From Candidatus Hydrogenedentota bacterium (GTDB lineage Bacteria; Hydrogenedentota; Hydrogenedentia; Hydrogenedentales; JAGMZX01): DNA of 64,000 nt. How positions within the stretch are numbered: the stretch's first letter is position 1; each line of letters opens with the position of its first letter. The stretch lies in NCBI GenBank assembly GCA_029556545.1, contig JAKQEQ010000056.1, positions 26,951 to 90,950 on the forward strand, in the 5' to 3' direction. Position numbers and translations under genes: made by a program. Below are positions 44,551 through 53,354 of this stretch, piece after piece. Under the pieces are notes generated by a model, which made no database searches, was not told the DNA's origin, and saw only the letters and a list, made by a program, of their open reading frames with translations.

Positions 44551-47343
44551 TCAACCTACTTGTTTGTTCGGATCGTAAATCTCGTAACCCGCATCGGCCA
44601 ACTGCTGGGGAATGTCATCGACGGCCTGATAGTCATACTTCTTCACGTCATCCGGCAGGTCGCGCCACGAAACGAGGTAGGGCTGTTTCTTCTTCTCCTC
44701 GTCTTTTACCTCGCCGTAGGTCCAGCCTTCCAGCAAACGCTCGGTGTTCCAGCGCCCGTGCTCCATCTCCGCCAGGATATCTTTCTGCGCGTCGTCGAAG
44801 TCGAACAACTTGGGCGTGCCTTGGGTGACCTTGCGCAGCCGCAGGCCCAAGCGGCGAAGCTTGGTCTCGATGTGGTCCACTTGGGCAAAGTTGGCGCGAC
44901 GGTATGTTTCCTTCAGCGTTTCCCAGTTCGCCATGGGGGGGTGTTGCTGGAGATATCGTTGCTCCTGGTTCTTCTTGAACGCTTCGTGCGCATGGCGCGC
45001 CATTCTCTCCCGCTCTTCCGGTGCAATCATCGTCGAAGTCTCCGGAGGCTGTAGGAAAGCGTTCAGGGTCTCCTGATCCGTCGGCATGAGAAGCAATCGC
45101 TTGCTGTCCTTCCAGTCCGCATCCTCAGCGATTTCCGTGGCCTCGCGGCCACTGTCGCGCAGGATGGCGGTCTGGGCGCCCATGACGAGCGCGAGCCGAT
45201 ATTCAAACGCGGAAATGACGCCGCCGTTGATGCCCAAGAGCCGCACGTCGTCGGGCCGGACGCCGGTCATGAGCAGGTCTATCCAGACTTGGATCGGGTC
45301 CAGGGGGCTGTAACCGGCGTGGTCGGTGATGCGGAAGAAGGCGTATCCCGGGTGCTTCGTGTCGCCGGCGGGAAGATGGGACGGCAGATAGGCGATCTTG
45401 GTGATTTCGCCATCGGGATCGGGGACATCGCCGACGATCCCGGGAATACCCGCCGTGGTGCCGCCGGAAATGATGGTTCCCTTGAATCCGGCAAAGGCTT
45501 GGCGGATGAGAAGCCCATATTCCTCGATGCGGGCCTGCACGCTTGCGTCACAACCGCCCGCGACGATGACAATGGGCAGGTCCTTGTTGAAGAGCGCCTC
45601 AGCGCCAGGTTCAGTGCTCGTGGCCAGACAGGTCCGTCCATCGATGTCTTCGTCGGCACAACCAAGCCACTTCTCCGGGGCTTCCGCCGCCTTCGTTGTG
45701 ATTTCCTTGAGATACGTCTGGGCTTCTTCAGCGGCGGCGGCGGCTTTTCCTGCTTCCTCGCGCGCCTTCTTGAGCTTCTCGCCGTCGGGGCCGTCTTTCA
45801 GTCTCGCGAGCTTTTCGTCCGCCTGTTTCTTCTTCTCGATAGTCTCATCAAGTCGACTGCGCGCTTCCGCTTCAAGTGCGCCCAGTTTGGCTACAATCGC
45901 CGCGGACAGGAACCAGCGCGCCCACTTCAGATGTTCAACGAGGCCGCTCTTCCGTCCTGACACGGCCAACTGGATTTCATCGAGCGCGCCGCGGACCTGC
46001 GTGATGACCGTCTCCGTGGGACTCAATTGTACGGCTTTCGCATAGGCCGTGAGGCTCGCGTAGGGATGGCCCAAGAGCAGGTGCATGAAACCGATGTCAT
46101 ACCACGCCCACGGCAGGTGCATGCCATATCGCGCGCGTTCCGACGATAGTCCAATGGCCTCCTCGAGATTGGGTCTGGCAAGAGACAGGAAGCCCATATT
46201 CTTGTTCTCGATCATCTCACACCTGATGTAACAGACAAGCGCGCGGGGATGTCTTGGGTCGGCCTGAAACGCCTTTTGGTATTGCTTGAGCGCCTGACGC
46301 CGATCCCGTTCCTCCTCGTACGTATCCCCGAGGAAACAGAAGGCGTCTGCGTCGTTCGGGTCTAGCTGCGTGGAACGCTCCAAGTGTGCGCGTCCCGCCG
46401 GGTTTCCCGTTCTCCAAAGCGCCCATCCAAGGTCGCGCTGCACTGCGGCATTGGACGATTCCGCGAAGTCAGCGAGGCTCTTGACGGCCTTCGGCCAGTC
46501 CTCGATGGCCATCGCAAGACGGGCAATCTGGTAAGCCAGTCCTTCGGAAGTGTCGTGTTTGCGCACGACCTCTAGAAGACTGATTTCTTGCCGAATGTCT
46601 CCGGGCTGCATGTAGGCGCCGAAACAGGATCGATACGTGCTGACGCCGTCCAGCATGCGAACAAAGGCATTGTCCGCGTCCTCGAGCAACGCCGCGATTC
46701 TGCCGGCCTCGCGCTCCAAGTGGCGCGGCTTCTTCTTCAAATCCGTCTTATATAGGTTGTCGTGGACGAGGTCCGCCCAAGCGTGTTGCAGCAGCGTTCG
46801 TACTTGTATTTCGGCCTTGAACTTGGGCCCGGAAGCCAAGCCTTGCGCCTGGGCTTCCTCAGCGCTTCGGCGTTCCAGAAGCGCCGGCGCCACGGCCTCA
46901 AGCCCGGGATATATCACATCCTCCCTGAACGAGACCGTAAAGTGTACTGATTGATATCCGAACTCATGGGCTTGAAGCCTGTCCGCAACGTCTTCGCTGC
47001 TGGATTCCTCGATTTCAAAGTGCCGCCTAATGAATTGACTGATCGGGTCAATCTTGTCAGTGGATTCCACAATCACGCGCACGCCACAGAGATCGCAGAA
47101 CTGGAAGGCGGGTTGAGGATACTTCTCGCGCTTTCTCAGACACTTCTCCGCGAAGCTCGGAACAGTCTTGACCCGCCCCTGCACGATGGCGATGACGCCA
47201 ACGTCCTGCGCAGCCCGCTCGAGTACTGCTTTCAACGACCGGCAGAAAGTCTCGTAGTGGGGTAGAAGCTCCTTCGCTGCCGCGACTTGTCTATCCACGA
47301 AATCCTGATCCGACTGTCTGTCCTTCCGTTCATCGCTCGACAT
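44551..47343 (-). CDS. RelA/SpoT synthetase-TPR-SLOG-RyR fusion protein
   Basis: This is 930 residues from the ATG at 47341-47343 (AAAAGGAA upstream; a TTG at 47376 is possible). Residues about 15-240 form a RelA/SpoT-type (p)ppGpp synthetase: GRVKTVPSFAEKCLRKR, DLCGVRV, EFGYQSVHF and AEIQVRTLLQHAWADL are all kept, so it looks active. TPR units span about 250-460 and a coiled coil about 490-560. A TRPM-type SLOG nucleotide-binding domain covers about 585-745 (PIVIVAGGCD, TIISGGTTAGIPGIVGD). A RyR (ryanodine-receptor) domain ends it (about 850-925, EMEHGRWNTERLLEGWTYG). SLOG and RyR are known from nucleotide-centred conflict systems. The fusion suggests an alarmone-making effector gated by a nucleotide ligand. 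Confidence 0.85.
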   Translation of the reverse strand: MSSDERKDRQSDQDFVDRQVAAAKELLPHYETFCRSLKAVLERAAQDVGVIAIVQGRVKTVPSFAEKCLRKREKYPQPAFQFCDLCGVRVIVESTDKIDPISQFIRRHFEIEESSSEDVADRLQAHEFGYQSVHFTVSFREDVIYPGLEAVAPALLERRSAEEAQAQGLASGPKFKAEIQVRTLLQHAWADLVHDNLYKTDLKKKPRHLEREAGRIAALLEDADNAFVRMLDGVSTYRSCFGAYMQPGDIRQEISLLEVVRKHDTSEGLAYQIARLAMAIEDWPKAVKSLADFAESSNAAVQRDLGWALWRTGNPAGRAHLERSTQLDPNDADAFCFLGDTYEEERDRRQALKQYQKAFQADPRHPRALVCYIRCEMIENKNMGFLSLARPNLEEAIGLSSERARYGMHLPWAWYDIGFMHLLLGHPYASLTAYAKAVQLSPTETVITQVRGALDEIQLAVSGRKSGLVEHLKWARWFLSAAIVAKLGALEAEARSRLDETIEKKKQADEKLARLKDGPDGEKLKKAREEAGKAAAAAEEAQTYLKEITTKAAEAPEKWLGCADEDIDGRTCLATSTEPGAEALFNKDLPIVIVAGGCDASVQARIEEYGLLIRQAFAGFKGTIISGGTTAGIPGIVGDVPDPDGEITKIAYLPSHLPAGDTKHPGYAFFRITDHAGYSPLDPIQVWIDLLMTGVRPDDVRLLGINGGVISAFEYRLALVMGAQTAILRDSGREATEIAEDADWKDSKRLLLMPTDQETLNAFLQPPETSTMIAPEERERMARHAHEAFKKNQEQRYLQQHPPMANWETLKETYRRANFAQVDHIETKLRRLGLRLRKVTQGTPKLFDFDDAQKDILAEMEHGRWNTERLLEGWTYGEVKDEEKKKQPYLVSWRDLPDDVKKYDYQAVDDIPQQLADAGYEIYDPNKQVG

Positions 47344-47409
47344 CTCGGGTTCCTTTTCGATCAACTTGTGTGCCAACGTAGACCGGTTTGCTCTTGGAAC
47401 GACATCTGC

Positions 47410-50400
47410 CTACATTATCCTAAAGCACCCCCTGAGCGCTATCGCGTCGAATTCATTCGGCTGCTCCTCTCGACTCCCGCGGCAACCGTTCACGGAGCAT
47501 GGGAAGCACACTTGGTAGACTCCTGGATTTCGAGGTATGGAACCTCGATATTGCGGGAGGTGATAAAGGGTGTTTCGGGACTCGTGTACGGCGGGTTCCC
47601 AAATCTCCTTGTCGCGGGCGACCGCCTCCTCATGCGCGCGGATTTCCTCCTTGGTCGCCCGCGGATACTCGAAGAAGTCGCCCTGGCCCGGACGGGTCGG
47701 CTTCCGTAGCGCGAACCGCTCGTCCTGGGGCTTGTCAAGACCGTGCCACCAGTGGTATAATCGGTTACGCGAGAGGCCTTCAGGCGTCACCCGTCTACTT
47801 GTAAAGGACTGTGGTCCGGTCTGAAGGCCTTTCGTGATCAGGTTTCTGTTCGTGATATTGTGATCGTGGTAGAAGTCCAGAATCTCCGTCCCATCCTTCA
47901 GCTCGAAGACGCTCAACGTCACGAACACCTGTTCCCCATCCAGTACGGCGGGCGCAATGTAGGTGTGCCAATACTTAATATTGCGATACTTTGCCTGGTC
48001 GTGTTCTACTTCAGTGGCAATTCGTACGGCGCGGCGGAGCAGTTCCGGCAAGCTGGCGACCGCGCGCATGATGCGCGGGTCCGCGCTGTGGGTTAGCGGC
48101 TTCTTGAACTGCTTCATGCTGAACCCGATCCGCCGCCCGTCGTGGTCGTTGACGACTTCCGTGCCCACCAGCTTCCGAAACGCCTCCTTGCCCATTTCCC
48201 GCAGCCGTTTCGGGTCGTGCTTATCGCCGAACGCGGAGGCGTCCACTTGGACGGGCCGCATGGTCTGGAGTTGGTTCCGCAGGCGGGCGCGGGCTTTGAG
48301 GTCCGGAGCAGGCATCGCGCCCTTGCTGTAAACCGACGCCTCGACCCGATCCCCTTCACCCTTCACCCTTCTCTCTTCACCCTTTCCCTCGGCCAGTCGC
48401 CACGCCTGCTTCACGAGCCCGGCGATCTCCTGGTCGGAGAACGCCTCGACGCCCGCGCCTTCCCAGACCGGCGCCAGCGTGCGGCGGACCGCCGCGGTGA
48501 ACCGCTTCCACCACCCGAGAATCCCGGAGAACTCGCCGCGCGTCACGCGCCACGCGAGCCATTCCTCAGCCGCGCGCAGTTGCGCCGCCGGCGTCACGAT
48601 CGGGTGTCCGTGTTCCTTCGCCCACGCCCGGATTTCCCCGTTCCGGGTGTGCCACAACTGGCCGAACCAATGCTTGTACGTCTCGGCCCCGAGCACGCTC
48701 CGCAGGCCCCAATGCCCGATGACCTCGTGCCACGCGACCTTCACCACGTCGCGCGCGCGGCGCATTTGCCCCGCAACCAGATAGACCGTATCGGGCGCGC
48801 CGTCCTTGGCGGGCGTGAACAGGCCCCACGCCCGCGGATGCCGGTAGCCCTCGGGCAGCCCGTCCGCCGTTTCGACCACGACCATCCGCGGCGCGCCCGG
48901 CCAGGCCGCGCGCAGTTCCCGCACGACCTCCTCGACCTCGCGCACGCGCATCCCGCCCTCGGGCCGCGCCGATTCGCTGAGCCGGCCTTCGGTGTCACGC
49001 GGCGCGGGCCGCGTCTCGCCGGTTGCCGCGTCGTATTCGATCCGCGCGCCCGGCGGGACGGCTTCCCGTTCCGTGGCGGAAAGGTGTTCCCGCTCCCACT
49101 TGTCAAGCGCCGCCCGATCGGGTATACTATGTTCTGGAAGCTCACTGGCCGCGACCTTGAGCCGTTCGTGCTCCCCGGTGACGGTGTGGGCTTCTTCTCT
49201 TTTCCTTTGGTAGGCTTGTTCTTTTTCCCTCTTCCACGTTGCAATCTGCCCCAAGTTGGCGGGGTGCGCCGTTAGCAATAGATGGACGGGTCTATTCTGG
49301 CTGATCGCATCAGGCTGAATGGCGACAACGATCGGCTTCCCGTCCACAAGCAGGTCGGTGACGAGAGAATATCGTCCGTGTTCCTCCCGAAACACCGCGA
49401 CGGGATCGGCAATGGCCGCGGGGAGCGCCTCTACGATCTCGCGGGAAAGCTGATGTTTGCGCCCGCCGATCTTGCGCATGACGCGCTGGGAAACCACCAA
49501 TGGCGCATTGCCCGCGCCGAGCATGCGCAGCCAACTCGGCGCGTTGCTGAGCCGGACCATGTCGCCCTCGCGCAACCGTCCGGAATCATATAAGGCCATA
49601 CTTGTTTGCCGGCCCAGTTCCTCCGCCGCGGTCAAGCCCTCCCGCACCGAGAAGCGTTCCCCGGTATCCTCCTCCCGCCCTGCCGGCGATTCGTCCGATC
49701 GGTCCGATTCGTCCGATACCCTTCCCCCTTCACCCTTCAGCCTTCTCCCTTCACGTCCTCCTCCTTCTCCTCGGTCTCGAGTGCGGCCTGCGCCAGCAGG
49801 CTCAGCCGGCTCGGCTTCCCTTTCGCCAGTTCGGCCAATTTCTCCTTGTACCCCTTCATCGAGGGCGAGTTGTCGGGGTTCTTGGCTCCGTCGTTGTTCG
49901 GTTTCACGTTGGACGATCTCCAATAGTTCGCGCACGGTGGTCTCGGGCACGCTCTCGCCGAACAGGCTTTCGGTCGTGGTATCGACCGCGCCCGCGAGTT
50001 CGACGTACCGGTCGAGGAACGCGCGCACCGCCGCCGCGCTGGTCCGGCTGTTGAGTTCCCGCATCAGTATAAGCGTTTCCGCCGCCCGTTCGGTAGCGAA
50101 CATGTCTTCTTGCGCCAGGTATTCGCCGAGGTTGGCCACGCGCCCGGCCGCGGCTTCGTGTTTGTACGCCATGAGTTCGGCGAGGGCCTGGCCCAGGAAC
50201 CGGGACAGATCGAGCGGCGGCTTGTCTTGCGCCACGCGCAGCAGGTTCCCGCCGCTGGCCATGATCCCGTTCACGATGCGGACCAACCCGAGGGGCTCGG
50301 CCTCTTCGATGGCCTGCGCTATCGTCTCCCGGCTTACATCGGCACGGCGCAGCACGAGCGCCAGCACGGCGCGCCGCACACGGGCCGCGGCGCCGGGCGT

Positions 50401-51066
50401 GAATCCGCCGTCGGACGTCCGGAGGTGTTCCGCGCCGGTCTCGCGTACGAACGCGAGCATGAATTCGCGGTTGCTGGCCGCGTGCACGTTCCCTTCGGCG
50501 TCGGGCCGCCACAGCCCCATGAGCTTCTTTTCTTCGAGCACCGCGGCGTCCGCGCCGGCCTGTTCGGCTTCGGTCATCTGCAAGACTTGCGGCCGGTTGC
50601 TCAACTCGGCCACGCGCCGGATGCTTACGCCGCCGGTATCGGTCATGCGCCGCACGAGCACCGGCTGCTTCATCGCCTCGGCATCGAGCCCGAGCCCGAG
50701 TTCGCGCGCCCGTGCGATGACGGCCTTCCGGTACGCAGCCGCCTTCCGGGTCGCGTAGGCCTGGCGCAGCCCGAGCACGCGCCCGTTCCCGCTCACGACC
50801 TGGCCGTGATCGTCGATCATCGGCGCACCCACGTCCGTGGTCGGGGCATCCGTGAGCCGGCTGAAATCCGGCGCGAGCGCGATGCTCGCTATCTGTTCCC
50901 GGCTCGACTGGGTGTTCCGGTTCCGTTCCTGGAGGCGTTGGTCGTAGCCTTCATCGCTGCTGGTCACGAGCGTACCCGCATCCACGACGGCCCATGCGCC
51001 GGCGACCCGGACGTCGCCCTGTGGCGTCACAGCCTCCCAACCGCCCTCGGGTTTTTCGCCGGTCAA
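47410..51066 (-). CDS. Phage/ICE polyvalent protein (DdrB-ParB, MuF-C-like, LPD-like)
   Basis: The frame is open from 51420 to 47410. The conserved part begins near a TTG at 51064-51066 (GTG 51030 also possible), and the 115 residues before it are low-complexity and overlap a plus-strand gene, so the start is uncertain. Domains in order: DdrB-like ParB (GAWAVVDAGTLVTSSDEGYD, then VSGNGRVLGLRQAY), helical linker, repeat-derived segments (VSDESDRSDES), a MuF-C-type nuclease-like part (VVSQRVMRKIGGRKHQLSRE), a zinc-protease-like WHEVIGHWG, and an LPD3-like part near the end. Such multidomain proteins travel with phages and conjugative elements. The C-terminal 60 residues look abnormal, so the gene may be truncated at both ends. 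Confidence 0.6.
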   Translation of the reverse strand: MTGEKPEGGWEAVTPQGDVRVAGAWAVVDAGTLVTSSDEGYDQRLQERNRNTQSSREQIASIALAPDFSRLTDAPTTDVGAPMIDDHGQVVSGNGRVLGLRQAYATRKAAAYRKAVIARARELGLGLDAEAMKQPVLVRRMTDTGGVSIRRVAELSNRPQVLQMTEAEQAGADAAVLEEKKLMGLWRPDAEGNVHAASNREFMLAFVRETGAEHLRTSDGGFTPGAAARVRRAVLALVLRRADVSRETIAQAIEEAEPLGLVRIVNGIMASGGNLLRVAQDKPPLDLSRFLGQALAELMAYKHEAAAGRVANLGEYLAQEDMFATERAAETLILMRELNSRTSAAAVRAFLDRYVELAGAVDTTTESLFGESVPETTVRELLEIVQRETEQRRSQEPRQLALDEGVQGEIGRTGEREAEPAEPAGAGRTRDRGEGGGREGRRLKGEGGRVSDESDRSDESPAGREEDTGERFSVREGLTAAEELGRQTSMALYDSGRLREGDMVRLSNAPSWLRMLGAGNAPLVVSQRVMRKIGGRKHQLSREIVEALPAAIADPVAVFREEHGRYSLVTDLLVDGKPIVVAIQPDAISQNRPVHLLLTAHPANLGQIATWKREKEQAYQRKREEAHTVTGEHERLKVAASELPEHSIPDRAALDKWEREHLSATEREAVPPGARIEYDAATGETRPAPRDTEGRLSESARPEGGMRVREVEEVVRELRAAWPGAPRMVVVETADGLPEGYRHPRAWGLFTPAKDGAPDTVYLVAGQMRRARDVVKVAWHEVIGHWGLRSVLGAETYKHWFGQLWHTRNGEIRAWAKEHGHPIVTPAAQLRAAEEWLAWRVTRGEFSGILGWWKRFTAAVRRTLAPVWEGAGVEAFSDQEIAGLVKQAWRLAEGKGEERRVKGEGDRVEASVYSKGAMPAPDLKARARLRNQLQTMRPVQVDASAFGDKHDPKRLREMGKEAFRKLVGTEVVNDHDGRRIGFSMKQFKKPLTHSADPRIMRAVASLPELLRRAVRIATEVEHDQAKYRNIKYWHTYIAPAVLDGEQVFVTLSVFELKDGTEILDFYHDHNITNRNLITKGLQTGPQSFTSRRVTPEGLSRNRLYHWWHGLDKPQDERFALRKPTRPGQGDFFEYPRATKEEIRAHEEAVARDKEIWEPAVHESRNTLYHLPQYRGSIPRNPGVYQVCFPCSVNGCRGSREEQPNEFDAIALRGCFRIM
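49687..49760. repeat. Short phrase repeats inside the polyvalent gene
   Basis: The 33 bases at 49687-49719 match, on the minus strand, the intergenic repeat at 63817-63849 in 30 of 33 positions (three 9-base TCGGACGGA-type units). Next to it (49720-49760) lies a GAAGGGTGA-type run, a second copy of which occurs near 48355-48395 in the same gene. They are translated in frame as VSDESDRSDES and KGEGGR-type residues. Confidence 0.6.
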
Positions 51067-51079
51067 GACCCGGTCGGAG

Positions 51080-51108
51080 TTGATTTTGGCCTTATTTTCT
51101 GGTATAAT
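51080..51108 (+). promoter_or_regulatory. Sigma70 promoter with extended -10
   Basis: TTGATT and TATAAT are separated by exactly 17 bases, and TG lies one base before the -10 (TGGTATAAT). The promoter drives the plus strand and would start transcription near 51115, just before the small gene at 51128. It lies in an AT-rich notch of the otherwise GC-rich minus-strand frame. Confidence 0.6.
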
Positions 51109-51127
51109 TTTACTGGAGTGAGTAGAG

Positions 51128-51370
51128 ATGTCACTAACACCTAAAGACTTAACCCCGGAAGAAGCCGCCCCCCTCTCGGACCGCGAGGTCGGCGCGCGCG
51201 TGATGTCGTCCCGCACCTTCGACGAGCTTAAGGCGCGGCTATCGGAGACTGGCCATTGGGACGAGTCCAAGGTTCCAGGTTTGGAACGGATCGGCCGGGC
51301 CACGCGGGAACTGGGGCTGCCGGTTCCAGCGGCGATGTCCGAGTTGTCTAAGCGGAACGCTTTGGTGTAG
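51128..51370 (+). CDS. Small protein transcribed against the polyvalent gene
   Basis: This is 80 residues from the ATG at 51128 (GGAGTGAGTAGAG upstream). The first codons are AT-richer and the rest shows GC-rich third positions, as in genes here. The sequence (MSLTPKDLTPEEAAPLSDRE, then LERIGRATRELGLPVPAAMS) is not a family I recognise, but reads like a small regulator or partner protein. A strong promoter sits directly upstream. The minus-strand frame that overlaps it has no ribosome site, so this gene is favoured over an N-terminal extension of the polyvalent protein. Confidence 0.45.
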   Translation: MSLTPKDLTPEEAAPLSDREVGARVMSSRTFDELKARLSETGHWDESKVPGLERIGRATRELGLPVPAAMSELSKRNALV

Positions 51371-51556
51371 ATTATGTCTTGCCATTCTTTGTAGCGGTCC
51401 GCGATCTCCCGGATGAACATCCCACACCCGCCTGAGCTACGGCTGATTGGTCTCGAATTGGCCTATAGCCGGAAAAACCCCGTGGCCTAAATTTGGCCTA
51501 CGACACACCACTTGAGGGCGCTTCAGTCCACTCAAGGGCAGATACCCCAAAACGAC

Positions 51557-51595
51557 AAAAAGCCCGAAACCGCAAGAAAACCCGCGATTTCGGGC
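51557..51595 (-). terminator. Intrinsic terminator of tRNA-Arg
   Basis: On the minus strand GCCCGAAA (51588-51595) pairs with TTTCGGGC (51562-51569) and is followed by a run of T. It lies nine bases beyond the 3' end of the tRNA gene. Confidence 0.65.
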
Positions 51596-51604
51596 GTATT
51601 TTCA

Positions 51605-51681
51605 TGGCGCGCCTGGTGCGACTCGAACGCACGACCCACGGCTTAGAAGGCCGTTGCTCTGTCCACCTGAGCTACAGGCGC
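51605..51681 (-). tRNA. tRNA-Arg (anticodon TCT)
   Basis: The minus strand reads a full cloverleaf of 77 bases: acceptor GCGCCTG paired with CAGGCGC, D arm with AGCTCAG, anticodon stem ACGGC/GCCGT around CTTCTAA (anticodon TCT at 51645-51647), T arm with GTTCGAG, discriminator G and an encoded CCA (51605-51607). Its 3' end points at the polyvalent mobile-element gene, so it is a plausible integration site. Confidence 0.95.
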
Positions 51682-51801
51682 GTCTTATATGTTAAGCTAT
51701 ATAGCCTGCTCGTTGACTGGGCAGGCGCGCGGCGACGTTCGGTCAAGATGCGGGCCGCCACTCCGCAAGAGTCTATACGATGCGGGGTTCGGGCGACAAG
51801 T

Positions 51802-53289
51802 TCACTCTTGCACAGAGAAGCCGTACAGCGATGCGTTCGCCAACTCGAATTCGAGCGAGAAGGGAGCGGAACGTATGTCGTCGAGATTTCGGGGCCACGT
51901 CACGGGCGCGGCGGTGTTGTCGGCGGTAATGGGCTCGCAGTCGTCGAAGGTGAATCCGGCGACGGGCAATCCGGCGGCGTCTCGGCACTGGACGCGCACG
52001 GAACCGTCGCGGCTGTCGACGTTGAGGGTCAAGGCGCTGCCTTCAAGTCGAATGAGAGGCGTTCTCAGCGCGCCGGGTTCGGGGCCGGCGCGGCGCGCGA
52101 CGTATCGGTCGCGTCGGATCGTGACGAGGCCGATCTGCCGTTCTTCGAATCGGTTCACTTTGTGTCCGCGCGCGTAGCCGCCGTAATAGAGGTGGACCTT
52201 GTCGCCGACGATGACCTGATCATCGATCCAGGCGTGGGCGTGGTCCCAGGCGCCGGGCGCCGGGTCGGGCGCGAAGAAGGGCGCCGTGTCGCGGGTCCAG
52301 GATTCGCCGTCGCGCGTCCACGCGAGGGCGGTGTAGCCGACGCCGTATGCCTCGGGCGGGTCCGGCGGGTCGTCGGCCTTGAGGTCGTCTCGGAGTATCT
52401 TCGCCATGCCAATGATGAGGCCGCCGCGCGCGAGGTAGCCGTCCATGGCGTAGAATTGGGTTTCTCCCTCGTCGCGATCGGGGTCGGGCAGGAGGACGTA
52501 GTGCGCGGCGCCCCATATCTTCAGGTCGCGGCTGGAACTCTGCATGGTGACGCGCCGGTTCCCTGACCACCAGCCTGGGCGGTAGACGGAAATCGTGGCG
52601 ACGAAGCGCGCGCGCACCGGGTCGTGGAAGATGCTCGTGATGTCGTGGTTGTGGCGGACGACGGGGTCGGGCGCGAGATAGGACCAGGCGAGTCCGTCGG
52701 GCGACACGGCGATCTTGAGGCCGCCGTCCATGTACCAGCCGAAGACGTAGCGCTCCGCCGGGTTTTCACAGGCGGCGCCGCGATCGATCACACTGACGCC
52801 GAACTGGATCGGGCCGGGCATGTCGAGGGTGCGGGCGGGGCGGTCCCAGTGGACGCCGTCTTCGGATTCCGTGTAGCCGACGAGGGACCGGGAGGTGTTC
52901 GCGTCTTCCGTGCGGCGGCCATACCACATACGGAAGCGACCGTCGTCGCGGCGTAGAATCGTCATGTAGGGTTGGAAACAACCGTCGTTCTTCCCGGTGA
53001 CTATCGGGTTCGGGATTGTCGCGTCCCGGGTGGGGCATTGCACTTCGCGGGTGAGACGGTCCGCCGACGCGATGTAGAAGTTGTCGATGAACAGGTGGGG
53101 GCCGGGTCCGACGGGGATCGGCGCGGCTTGATCGGCGAACGCGGCGGGATCGTAGAGACACGCCTTGGCGTTTGTGAGCGGCGTGGCCTCACAAGCCGGC
53201 ATGGCGGCCTCCTGCGCGGCGCAGGGCGCGGTTATGCACGGGATGCCCGCGATCAAACCTGCCGCGATCAGGGAGAGCATCAGGCGCAT
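51802..53289 (-). CDS. Secreted GH43/GH32-like beta-propeller protein
   Basis: This is 495 residues from the ATG at 53287-53289 with a signal peptide (MRLMLSLIAAGLIAGIPCIT). The body shows the repeating strand-turn pattern of five-bladed glycosidase propellers (FRMWYGRRTEDANTSRSLVG, ESEDGVHWDRP, SPDGLAWSYL, VHLYYGGYARGHK), typical of GH43/GH32-like proteins abundant in Planctomycetota. An N-terminal FIDNFYI segment is typical of this group. The catalytic triad cannot be assigned safely. It lies 65 bases after the sulfatase gene on the same strand, which suggests joint action on sulfated glycans. Confidence 0.72.
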   Translation of the reverse strand: MRLMLSLIAAGLIAGIPCITAPCAAQEAAMPACEATPLTNAKACLYDPAAFADQAAPIPVGPGPHLFIDNFYIASADRLTREVQCPTRDATIPNPIVTGKNDGCFQPYMTILRRDDGRFRMWYGRRTEDANTSRSLVGYTESEDGVHWDRPARTLDMPGPIQFGVSVIDRGAACENPAERYVFGWYMDGGLKIAVSPDGLAWSYLAPDPVVRHNHDITSIFHDPVRARFVATISVYRPGWWSGNRRVTMQSSSRDLKIWGAAHYVLLPDPDRDEGETQFYAMDGYLARGGLIIGMAKILRDDLKADDPPDPPEAYGVGYTALAWTRDGESWTRDTAPFFAPDPAPGAWDHAHAWIDDQVIVGDKVHLYYGGYARGHKVNRFEERQIGLVTIRRDRYVARRAGPEPGALRTPLIRLEGSALTLNVDSRDGSVRVQCRDAAGLPVAGFTFDDCEPITADNTAAPVTWPRNLDDIRSAPFSLEFELANASLYGFSVQE

Positions 53290-53354
53290 TGCGAGTCTCC
53301 TTCATTGGACGCTCCGCGCACCACCGCGCGCCGCCGGGAGGCGTGATCGCGTTC

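Noticed and set aside
51067..51420. N-terminal extension of the polyvalent protein
   Set aside because: The extension is low-complexity, crosses an AT-rich promoter notch and opposes a small gene that has a promoter and ribosome site; kept only as an alternative start.
51431..51440. A second tRNA or attachment-site copy suggested by CCTGAGCTAC
   Set aside because: Only ten bases of the D arm match the tRNA at 51605-51681; no acceptor, anticodon or T arm can be formed.
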